DNA of 5,201 bases, taken from Opitutales bacterium UBA2995 (lineage in GTDB: Bacteria; Verrucomicrobiota; Verrucomicrobiia; Opitutales; UBA2995). The notes beneath the pieces were generated by a model, which saw nothing but the letters and a program-made list of their open reading frames with translations, did not search any database and was not told where the DNA came from. Below are positions 1-5,201 of this stretch, piece by piece. The stretch is from the NCBI GenBank assembly GCA_002346535.1, contig DDZZ01000040.1, positions 1-5,201 on the forward strand. The letters are read 5' to 3'. A program made the position numbers and the translations under genes. The first letter of the stretch is position 1. Every line of letters starts with the position of its first letter.

Positions 1-1090
1 CTTTGAGCTGCGGAAGAAAGGAAACCCCGTCAAAGATCTCATCCTCGGGCAACGGAACTCCAGCTGCTTCCAGAATAGTCGGTATAAAATCATTTGGCTC
101 AACCAAATCACTCACGATATGACCGGCCTTGGCAGTACCTGGCCAACTTACAATGAGCGGTACATGAGATCCATAAACCGTTGGATCACCTTTCCCTCCA
201 ATGATGGTCGTCCCATCTTTCATTTTTGATGGAATTCCCCGTACAGTGCCATTGTCGCTATAAAATAAAATCAACGTATTTTCGGATAAACCCAATTGGT
301 CCACCTTGGCTCTAATTTTGCCGATCAGCTTGTCCATGTATTCGACCATATCCTTAAAAAACCGTGTATCCTCTTGATGGCGCTGTTCCGGCCATTCTGG
401 ACTATCCGGCGTGGGTTGAAGCGGTCCATGAGTCAAAGCCATGGGGTAATACACAAAGAATGGCTCGTTTTTATGGCGCTCCATAAATTCACCCATATAT
501 TCCACCGAAAAATCAGGCCCATAACGACCTTCCTTGTTTTTCAAGTAAGTTCCATTTACGTCGATATCAGGGTCAGAATAACGTGAACCTTTCTGCTCAT
601 CGTGTTCGGTATGGAAAAGTGCATATTCATCGAAACCGGCGTTCTCCGCTGTCATTCCCCTCGAGCGCCATTCAGGCATGTAGCCAATTCTGTTGTAGCT
701 CCACAATTGCCACTTTCCAACGATACAGGTTGCATAGCCGGCATCTCTCATCCAATGCCCGAAAGTCCGCGCATTTGGATCAAGTATTCCAAAGGCCTTC
801 CAATTTCGGAAGTTATACTTACCTGTCATCAAGGACACCCGTGTAGGCGTGCAAAGAGGGATAGCATGGGCATCGGAGAATAAAACTCCTTCTTCGGCCA
901 TACGGTCGAGATGGGGCGTTTCATAAGATAAAGACCCGTAAACACCCAGACACTCATACCCGAGATCGTCGGCCATGATCATGATGACATTTGGTTTCTC
1001 CATTGACGAACGAACCTGCACAATACCCCAAGCGAACAAACAAAGACTATAAACAATAATTTCGCGGGCTCTAAGATAAAAGATGCTCAT
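1..1090 (-). CDS. Type I (S1, formylglycine-dependent) sulfatase, N-terminal 363 codons, C-terminus outside window
   Basis: Hydrolyses a sulfate ester, probably on a sugar or polysaccharide, outside the cytoplasm. Seen: the minus strand is open from ATG at 1090 to base 1. Residues about 11-27 are hydrophobic and suggest a signal peptide or anchor. The metal-binding DD pair is at 41-42 (IMADDLG). The C-x-P-x-R signature is CTPTR at 80-84, so Cys80 is the residue expected to become formylglycine, followed by LMTGKY. Lys126 (GKWQLW), His221 (LTHGP), Asp279-Asn280 (YSDNG) and Lys300 (GGKG) fit further active-site positions. Gln128 replaces the usual His of GKWH. Family members usually have about 450-550 residues, so roughly the last quarter is missing here. 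An in-frame TAA lies 8 codons upstream and ATG 1090 is the first ATG after it; Met30 would drop the hydrophobic leader. No clear Shine-Dalgarno sequence is seen. The gene has the same orientation as the dehydrogenase unit but lies 281 bases downstream of it. The family is certain; the substrate is unknown. Confidence 0.95.
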   Translation of the reverse strand, partial: MSIFYLRAREIIVYSLCLFAWGIVQVRSSMEKPNVIMIMADDLGYECLGVYGSLSYETPHLDRMAEEGVLFSDAHAIPLCTPTRVSLMTGKYNFRNWKAFGILDPNARTFGHWMRDAGYATCIVGKWQLWSYNRIGYMPEWRSRGMTAENAGFDEYALFHTEHDEQKGSRYSDPDIDVNGTYLKNKEGRYGPDFSVEYMGEFMERHKNEPFFVYYPMALTHGPLQPTPDSPEWPEQRHQEDTRFFKDMVEYMDKLIGKIRAKVDQLGLSENTLILFYSDNGTVRGIPSKMKDGTTIIGGKGDPTVYGSHVPLIVSWPGTAKAGHIVSDLVEPNDFIPTILEAAGVPLPEDEIFDGVSFLPQLK

Positions 1091-1251
1091 AAAAGGAATC
1101 GGGACAGAACATGTTTAACAATCTATTTGAGGGGTAGAAGGAAAGACCACACCATTTTTAAGTTCCCCAATTCGTTTGTAATGAAATCTCATCGCTCAGC
1201 AAGCCCTGCGAAAGAGACCGCATGGAATGTTACTTGATTCAAATTCTTCCC

Positions 1252-1302
1252 AAGCCTAAATTATACGTTACCCTGTTTGAAAATTAGTTGGAAAGCCTAA
1301 AT
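1252..1302. repeat. Pair of 10-base direct repeats, AAGCCTAAAT
   Basis: AAGCCTAAAT occurs at 1252-1261 and again at 1293-1302, 41 bases apart start to start. Read on the minus strand the copies are ATTTAGGCTT. The copy nearer the sulfatase overlaps the last two bases of the TATAAT box and covers the predicted transcription start; the other lies upstream of it. This spacing, close to four helical turns, would suit a regulator binding two sites, but coincidence is not excluded. Confidence 0.3.
1260..1265 (-). promoter_or_regulatory. Possible -10 box (TATAAT) upstream of the sulfatase gene
   Basis: The minus strand reads TAACGTATAATTTAGG here, a perfect sigma-70-type -10 hexamer. It would start transcription near 1253 and give the sulfatase a leader of about 160 bases. 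No good -35 hexamer lies 16-18 bases upstream (the 17-base spacing gives ACTAAT). The call therefore rests on the -10 alone in an AT-rich spacer, where such a match can arise by chance. Confidence 0.3.
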
Positions 1303-1371
1303 GAAGTGGCTCGCGGAAGTGGAAAGGGCATCCAGTCGGACTGTCGCATTTCTGAAACCGAAAATGTTTGG

Positions 1372-2391
1372 TTAAAACTCGACGATTCCTTTTATAAGCC
1401 CTTCTTCGGGAACCAACCACTGATCAATCAAACCGGGGAATTCCTCAGCCTTGCAATGATGGGTTATCCATGTATCCGGATTTATCTTACCAGCTTCCAT
1501 TTGGTCAACCACGTCTTGGAAGTTATGAGCAGTGGCGTTGCGGGATGACATGATGGATAATTCCCGTTTATGGAAGTCGGGATCACTGAAAACCAAATCT
1601 CCCATAAAAAATCCCACCATAATGATCCTTCCTCCAAAATCCGGCAATCCGATGGAAGCTTCCATGGAATGTTTATTGCCAGTACATTCGAAAACCACTT
1701 CCGGGAGGGTATCAAATTGAGTTTTCCATAGATCCACCAGAGGCTCGTCATCAAGGGTTACCTGAAGTGTTTCAATTTCCGGAAAGGCCTCTTTGCAATT
1801 GGCCAATCGGTCCTCAGATATATCGACCGCAACCACTTTCGTGCCCGGCTGACAAGCAAACTGCACCGTTCCTAACCCAATAGGACCCACCCCGATCACC
1901 GCGATCAGCTCGTCACCAACAAGAGATGAACGTTCAACAGCATGGTGGCCTATGCATAACATCTCAACGATCGCCAACTTTTCAGTATCGAGCGAAGAGG
2001 GATGCATTTTGTTAGCAGGCAAAACTACTCGCTCACGCATGCCTCCATCCGCGTGTACCCCTAAGCATTGAGTCGTGGAAGTGCAGTTTGTTTTACCACG
2101 CGAAAATGCCTTATCTCCGGGTCGAGATAAGTAGGCCTCAACAGAGCAGTGCTGCCCTACCGTAAGACCTTCGACACCTTCGCCGAGCTCTTCGATAATA
2201 ACTCCCAGTTCGTGTCCAGTTATACGCGGGTAATCAAAAAAAGGCTGCCTTCCATAATAGGCGTGAATATCCGTACCGCAAATGCCTACATGCTTGACTC
2301 GAACAAGCACTTCTCCGGGTCCAGGAGCGGCGGGGGTTCGTGTATCTTCCAATATAAATTCACCAGGTCCTTTGAGTGTGACGGTTTTCAT
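1372..2391 (-). CDS. Zinc-binding alcohol dehydrogenase, MDR superfamily, lacking the structural zinc site
   Basis: A 339-residue medium-chain dehydrogenase, a normal length for the family, predicted to oxidise a secondary alcohol or polyol (or reduce the ketone) in the cytoplasm with NAD(H). Seen: the GroES-like catalytic domain has GICGTD with Cys38, GHE at 59-61 (His60, Glu61) and Glu143 in the VEMLCIGHHA stretch, matching the catalytic zinc ligands of the sorbitol/threonine dehydrogenase branch. The Rossmann fold has GVGPIG at 167-172, and Asp190 ends the second strand (VVAVD), which favours NAD over NADP. Odd: the lobe at about 87-104 has Arg90, Asp93, Phe96 and Thr104 where structural-zinc members carry four Cys; the length is unchanged. 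The start overlaps the stop of the aldo/keto reductase gene as ATGA, implying translational coupling; no Shine-Dalgarno sequence is seen. Automatic labels such as threonine 3-dehydrogenase or sorbitol dehydrogenase would be over-specific. The family is certain, the substrate unknown. Confidence 0.95.
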   Translation of the reverse strand: MKTVTLKGPGEFILEDTRTPAAPGPGEVLVRVKHVGICGTDIHAYYGRQPFFDYPRITGHELGVIIEELGEGVEGLTVGQHCSVEAYLSRPGDKAFSRGKTNCTSTTQCLGVHADGGMRERVVLPANKMHPSSLDTEKLAIVEMLCIGHHAVERSSLVGDELIAVIGVGPIGLGTVQFACQPGTKVVAVDISEDRLANCKEAFPEIETLQVTLDDEPLVDLWKTQFDTLPEVVFECTGNKHSMEASIGLPDFGGRIIMVGFFMGDLVFSDPDFHKRELSIMSSRNATAHNFQDVVDQMEAGKINPDTWITHHCKAEEFPGLIDQWLVPEEGLIKGIVEF

Positions 2392-3359
2392 AATGTGTAA
2401 CGTGATTCAGCAGCCCATAGATCCGGGTTGCGTCCAAGAAATGTTTTAACCGAATCGGTGGCACCCTCAAGGGCCATCATTGTTTCCTCATCAAGCACGA
2501 GATCAATGGCCTTAATGTTTTCAACAATCTGATCCGGATTGCGAGCCCCGACAATGGCTGAGGAGATAGCCGGCTTTTGCAGCACCCAGGCCAAAGCCAC
2601 TCGGCTCATTGGTACACCTATTGAATTGGCAATTTCCCCCACAGCAGCAATTGCCGTGAAAGTTTCCTCCTCACAACCGGGCCCTCCATGTCGTGTGAGT
2701 GTACGCTCGGAATTGAAGTGCCGCGTGCGCGCCCTGCCGTCAGGCACTTCGGCAGCTGTCTTAAATTTACCGCTCAATAGACCCTGCATAATCGAACTGT
2801 AAGCCAATATTCCAATGCCGTTTTCTAAACATTGGGGCACAACTTCATATTCAATGGACCGGGAAAGTAAGGAATACGGCAACTGATTCGAGAAAACCGG
2901 ACCGGATGCTTCTAACCAGCGTCCCGTGTCAATCGCGCTGAAATTGCAAATTCCAATATGCCGTATCTTGCCCGCATCCCTCAGGCCGATTAAAGCAGCA
3001 GCGGTTTCTTCAAAGGGCACTTCGTGGTCGGGCCAATGAACCTGCATCAAATCGATCACATCCGTCTGCAGCAGTTGCAGGCTGTTCTCACACGATTCTT
3101 TGATCGCAGAGTCGGTTGAGACTCCGGGCGAAATCTTGTTGGCAATGAATACGCCATCCCGACGCCCTTTCAATGCCTTGCCCAATAATGATTCCGACTT
3201 GCCTTTGCCGTACATTGGCGCTGTATCCAATGAAGTAATTCCCTGATCAACGGCCGCATGAATGGTATCAATTGATAATTGTTCCGATTGGTCGCCCCAC
3301 TCCATTCCGCCTACTAAAGCCCAACATCCCAGGGTGATTTTTGAAACTTCAGGTGTCAT
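2388..3359 (-). CDS. Aldo/keto reductase (COG0667-like)
   Basis: A 323-residue NAD(P)H-dependent oxidoreductase with a TIM-barrel fold, the usual size for the family, predicted to be cytoplasmic and to act on a sugar or other aldehyde or ketone. Seen: the catalytic tetrad is complete, with Asp45 and Tyr50 (SLDTAPMYGKGKSE), Lys75 (IANK) and His108 (LMQVHWPD). Cofactor-contact segments follow the family order: ICNFS at 137-141, Gln159 (SNQLPYS), AYSSIMQGLLSGKF at 186-199 and GARNPDQIVEN at 271-281. An in-frame TGA lies a few codons upstream of ATG 3359, making this the only ATG start that keeps the first barrel strand (ITLGCWALVGG). AGAGGG sits almost against the start codon, too close for a normal ribosome site. 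The gene is first in a two-gene unit with the dehydrogenase and is divergent from the transporter gene. The family is secure. Resemblance to sugar-type or glyceraldehyde-phosphate reductases is general and does not fix the substrate. Confidence 0.95.
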   Translation of the reverse strand: MTPEVSKITLGCWALVGGMEWGDQSEQLSIDTIHAAVDQGITSLDTAPMYGKGKSESLLGKALKGRRDGVFIANKISPGVSTDSAIKESCENSLQLLQTDVIDLMQVHWPDHEVPFEETAAALIGLRDAGKIRHIGICNFSAIDTGRWLEASGPVFSNQLPYSLLSRSIEYEVVPQCLENGIGILAYSSIMQGLLSGKFKTAAEVPDGRARTRHFNSERTLTRHGGPGCEEETFTAIAAVGEIANSIGVPMSRVALAWVLQKPAISSAIVGARNPDQIVENIKAIDLVLDEETMMALEGATDSVKTFLGRNPDLWAAESRYTL

Positions 3360-3364
3360 CCCTC

Positions 3365-3394
3365 TATATGCGGATAGTCAGAATCTGGTGTCAA
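3365..3394 (-). promoter_or_regulatory. Candidate promoter of the aldo/keto reductase-dehydrogenase unit
   Basis: The minus strand has a perfect -35 hexamer TTGACA (3394-3389), an 18-base spacer and CATATA (3370-3365) as a moderate -10. The predicted transcription start falls at about 3358-3359, that is on the ATG itself, which would give a leaderless or nearly leaderless message. This agrees with the lack of a well-spaced Shine-Dalgarno sequence. One copy of the TATCCGC heptamer lies inside the spacer, where a bound regulator could affect polymerase. The prediction is from pattern only. Confidence 0.4.
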
Positions 3395-3436
3395 GAATCG
3401 CATTGTAGTTTAAAAGCAATTGAGGATGATATCCGC
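3370..3436. promoter_or_regulatory. Inverted TATCCGC heptamers in the divergent intergenic region, possible operator sites
   Basis: The 82-base gap between the reductase and transporter starts carries GCGGATA at 3370-3376 and its reverse complement TATCCGC at 3430-3436, with 53 bases between. Each gene therefore has TATCCGC on its own coding strand just before its ATG, 10 bases before the reductase start and 5 bases before the transporter start. A shared regulator acting on both divergent genes would explain the arrangement; a chance 7-base match is the alternative. The transporter side has no strong promoter hexamers. Confidence 0.35.
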
Positions 3437-3441
3437 TTTTT

Positions 3442-4827
3442 ATGCCTGGCTCCTCAGAAGAGAATTTATCCTTAAAACCGTACCGGTTTGGCTTCCTGTT
3501 TAGCTTTTTCAATTCTACGACCTGGATTGTTGTCCTGGGCACGCCGGCAGTACTGTTCGCCGAATCCCTGGGTGCGAGTACTTTTGAAGTAGGACTCCTG
3601 TACTCTTTTGTCTTTTTACTGCTGCCGCTTCAAGTGATGGCTACGGCCACCCTTCCCAAATTCGGGTACAAGGCCCAGGTATTCTTTGCTTGGACAACCC
3701 GGTCCGTCTTTTTGTTCATTCCCTTGGTAATAGCCATAAGAGGACAACCGATTGATGAGAATACTTCTGCCGTCTCCTGGCTGTTGATGGCCATGTTCTG
3801 CTTTTGCATCTTTCGATCGATTGGCACTTGCGCAATACAACCCTGGTTATTCGATCTGCTACCTGAAAAGCTCCAAGCCCGTTATTTCAGTACAGACATG
3901 GCAATAATTAATGTAGGCGGAGTCATAGCACTAGTATTCTGCAGCTTGACCTTCCGATGGCTATCCACTTTTGAAGCTTTTTCAGCACAATACATTTTTG
4001 CCTTGGCCGGAGCCCTATTATGCCTCTTGGGGATAGTTAAACTTCCCTCCGTGCCAAAACCGCCCAGCTTTGGTCCTCTGAGAATCATAAAAGAAGGACA
4101 CAAGTTGTTGGTGCGACGTGGCAATTTTCGTCATTACCTGATCTTGTCCCTGATTTGGGTCGTAAGTGGTAGCGCAGTCATCCCATTTAGCATCTATTAC
4201 TTGAAAGCGGTTTTGGAAATTAATGAAACATACATCTTACTGTTCACAGCGGTTCAATGCCTGGGAGGCATCACTGGTGCCCTCATAATGAAAAACCGTA
4301 TGGACCGACTCGGTATTCGCCGCAGTTTCTTGATCGTGATGTTCATCAACCTCTTCATTTACCTCAGCTGGATCATTTTAATCAGTTCGGGGATGAGTTA
4401 TCCGAACCTGACAATTTACTTGATCTATCTACTGCCACTGACCTACTTCGGAATAGGTTCAGCTGGTGCCATTTATTTCAGTGCACATTTGAAATACCTG
4501 GCTTTTGTTTCAGAAAACCGCGAACGCGCACTGAAAGTGTCACTTCACGCCGCCGTCGTAGGACTATCGGCGGGTATTGCATCCATCATATGGGGACTGG
4601 TTTTCAAAAGTAGTGGAGACGTGCCTTCCATGAACTTAACCGCCTTTATGAGTTACTTTGCCTTAATTGCGATTTTGCAAATTGCCCTGACCCCCTACAT
4701 CCGATCGCTGAAAGAACCGGACCCAAGCGTAAAACCCCTTACCAATTCCTATGGAATCATCCGTCCCTGGAGATTCATCGCTACATTTCCAGTTCTCAGG
4801 CGCAGGAAAAATAAAAGCAACCAGTAA
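3442..4827 (+). CDS. MFS transporter, 12 predicted transmembrane helices, substrate unknown
   Basis: A 461-residue inner-membrane protein predicted to carry a small solute by proton- or sodium-coupled transport. Seen: twelve hydrophobic segments at roughly 16-40, 48-70, 78-100, 111-131, 152-170, 183-200, 231-254, 263-283, 293-316, 323-347, 365-388 and 399-420, in two groups of six joined by a polar loop at about 201-230, the layout of the major facilitator superfamily. The loop between helices 8 and 9 (KNRMDRLGIRRS) resembles MFS motif A; the copy between helices 2 and 3 (LPKFGYKAQV) is degenerate and lacks the acidic residue. The C-terminal tail is basic (RRRKNKSNQ), fitting a cytoplasmic end. 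An in-frame TGA at 3427-3429 leaves ATG 3442 as the first ATG start. GAGG at 3422-3425 is about 16 bases away, too far for a standard ribosome site. Divergent from the reductase-dehydrogenase pair, it probably imports their substrate or a precursor, by inference from position only. Confidence 0.9.
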   Translation: MPGSSEENLSLKPYRFGFLFSFFNSTTWIVVLGTPAVLFAESLGASTFEVGLLYSFVFLLLPLQVMATATLPKFGYKAQVFFAWTTRSVFLFIPLVIAIRGQPIDENTSAVSWLLMAMFCFCIFRSIGTCAIQPWLFDLLPEKLQARYFSTDMAIINVGGVIALVFCSLTFRWLSTFEAFSAQYIFALAGALLCLLGIVKLPSVPKPPSFGPLRIIKEGHKLLVRRGNFRHYLILSLIWVVSGSAVIPFSIYYLKAVLEINETYILLFTAVQCLGGITGALIMKNRMDRLGIRRSFLIVMFINLFIYLSWIILISSGMSYPNLTIYLIYLLPLTYFGIGSAGAIYFSAHLKYLAFVSENRERALKVSLHAAVVGLSAGIASIIWGLVFKSSGDVPSMNLTAFMSYFALIAILQIALTPYIRSLKEPDPSVKPLTNSYGIIRPWRFIATFPVLRRRKNKSNQ

Positions 4828-5201
4828 TATAACCCTGCATGCAGCGTGTTTTCGAGGAGAATAAAAAAAACGGTACACATAATTAACCCGAATTGATTGC
4901 AACTTCGACCGCGTCCATGCGTATCATTAATAAAGGGTAATTATGAATGTTTTATAAAAAACGGGGATCCTGCATTTATTTTTGGAGATCGACGTAGGAG
5001 TTAAGAGGATGAATTTTCCTAGCCAAAAGACTGACCAAGTCCATGGGAATCGGTTCGGTGATACCCTTCAACCACCGATGCCCGTCAATACCTGTTTCCA
5101 GGGAGCACTCATTTGATTCACATGAGAAATTCAAGTGTTTTGCGACTAAAGTATGTCCTCATTCTAACCGTATGGATGTGACTTGATCCCGGAGAACTGG
5201 G
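4828..5201. other. Region without a convincing gene after the transporter
   Basis: The first part, 4828-4975, is AT-rich and non-coding. It contains the perfect palindrome CTGCATGCAG at 4835-4844 just after the transporter stop, a run of eight A at about 4863-4870 and a TTTTATAAAA palindrome at about 4950-4959. None forms a loop-bearing hairpin followed by a T-run, so no intrinsic terminator is called for the transporter. The second part, 4976-5201, has frequent stops in most frames, apart from one open minus-strand stretch given as its own entry and a 35-codon plus-strand frame that was rejected. Confidence 0.6.
4976..5158 (-). other. Possible 3' end or remnant of an unidentified minus-strand gene
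   Basis: Sixty codons are open on the minus strand from 5158 down to a TAA at 4976-4978, bounded upstream by an in-frame TGA at 5161-5159. The only internal Met is at codon 39. The last third reads plausibly as protein (PIPMDLVSLLARKIHP and then SYVDLQK before the stop) and would converge on the transporter gene, as a gene end should. The sequence was not recognised. If real, it is either the tail of a gene broken by a stop or frameshift near 5160, or a decayed copy. An open run of this length also arises by chance in random sequence. Confidence 0.2.

Larger units (their letters stand above)
1091..1371. other. Non-coding spacer between dehydrogenase and sulfatase genes
   Basis: No gene is supported on either strand of this 281-base spacer. 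It separates the stop codon of the dehydrogenase from the sulfatase start, both on the minus strand. It holds the TATAAT box and the AAGCCTAAAT pair. A small dyad, CAGTC-G-GACTG at 1333-1343, lies about 30 bases past the dehydrogenase stop, but it has no loop and no following T-run, so it is not a normal intrinsic terminator. Whether the sulfatase is read through from the upstream pair or has its own promoter cannot be decided. Confidence 0.6.

Noticed and set aside
296..883. Several plus-strand open frames of 87-96 codons
   Set aside because: They lie entirely antisense to the sulfatase reading frame, whose motifs are complete and in order; their translations show no recognisable family.
1333..1343. 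CAGTC-G-GACTG dyad past the dehydrogenase stop as a terminator or operator
   Set aside because: One-base centre and no T-run exclude a terminator; a single 11-base dyad is too weak to claim as an operator.
1288..1548. Plus-strand open frame of 86 codons spanning the end of the dehydrogenase gene
   Set aside because: It covers the antisense of the conserved dehydrogenase C-terminus and has no recognisable domain.
4835..4844. CTGCATGCAG palindrome after the transporter stop as a terminator
   Set aside because: It has no loop and no T-run follows on the plus strand, so it cannot act as a standard intrinsic terminator.
4961..4975. GGATCC followed by CCCG and a T-run on the minus strand as a terminator for a minus-strand gene
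   Set aside because: The only self-complementary part is six bases with no loop; the T-run alone is not enough.
5009..5116. Plus-strand 35-codon frame starting MNFPSQKTD, preceded by AGGAG 8 bases before the ATG
   Set aside because: The ribosome-site match is good, but the peptide is short, has no recognisable feature, and lies antisense to the possible minus-strand gene remnant. No other gene here uses such a site, so it may be chance.
5122..5181. Plus-strand frame of 19 codons resembling a signal peptide (MRNSSVLRLKYVLIL)
   Set aside because: It stops after 19 codons and none of the other frames continues it convincingly within the window.
1..5201. CRISPR array, insertion sequence, tRNA, riboswitch or phage defence genes
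   Set aside because: No regularly spaced repeats, transposase motifs, cloverleaf patterns or defence-type domains were seen on either strand.

Overview
The window holds four protein genes from what looks like a polysaccharide- or sugar-using environmental bacterium. The protein styles (a secreted-type S1 sulfatase, a zinc alcohol dehydrogenase of the MDR superfamily, an aldo/keto reductase and an MFS transporter) and the mid-range base composition fit Verrucomicrobiota (Opitutae-like) or a neighbouring PVC lineage. This assignment is made from memory of protein families; no rRNA or other marker gene is present.

Layout: positions 1-1090 (minus) carry the N-terminal 363 codons of a type I sulfatase that runs off the left edge. 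Positions 1091-1371 are non-coding, with a perfect TATAAT on the minus strand and a repeated 10-mer. Positions 1372-3359 (minus) are a two-gene unit in which an aldo/keto reductase gene overlaps a zinc-binding alcohol dehydrogenase gene by the 4 bases ATGA. Positions 3360-3441 are an 82-base divergent regulatory region. Positions 3442-4827 (plus) encode a 12-helix MFS transporter. Positions 4828-5201 have no convincing gene, but hold a 60-codon open stretch on the minus strand that may be the end of an unidentified or decayed gene.

Inferred joint role: the transporter imports a small solute, possibly a sugar; the aldo/keto reductase and alcohol dehydrogenase, made from one message, interconvert its carbonyl and hydroxyl groups with NAD(P)(H); the sulfatase removes sulfate from a sugar or polysaccharide outside the cytoplasm. 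The actual substrate cannot be read from the sequence.

The most interesting details are: the dehydrogenase has lost all four structural-zinc cysteines while keeping the lobe length and the catalytic zinc ligands; the sulfatase has Gln where the classical active-site His of the GKWH motif is expected; and the same heptamer TATCCGC lies just before both divergent start codons. No mobile element, CRISPR array, tRNA or rRNA was found, and nothing here is clearly a new system.
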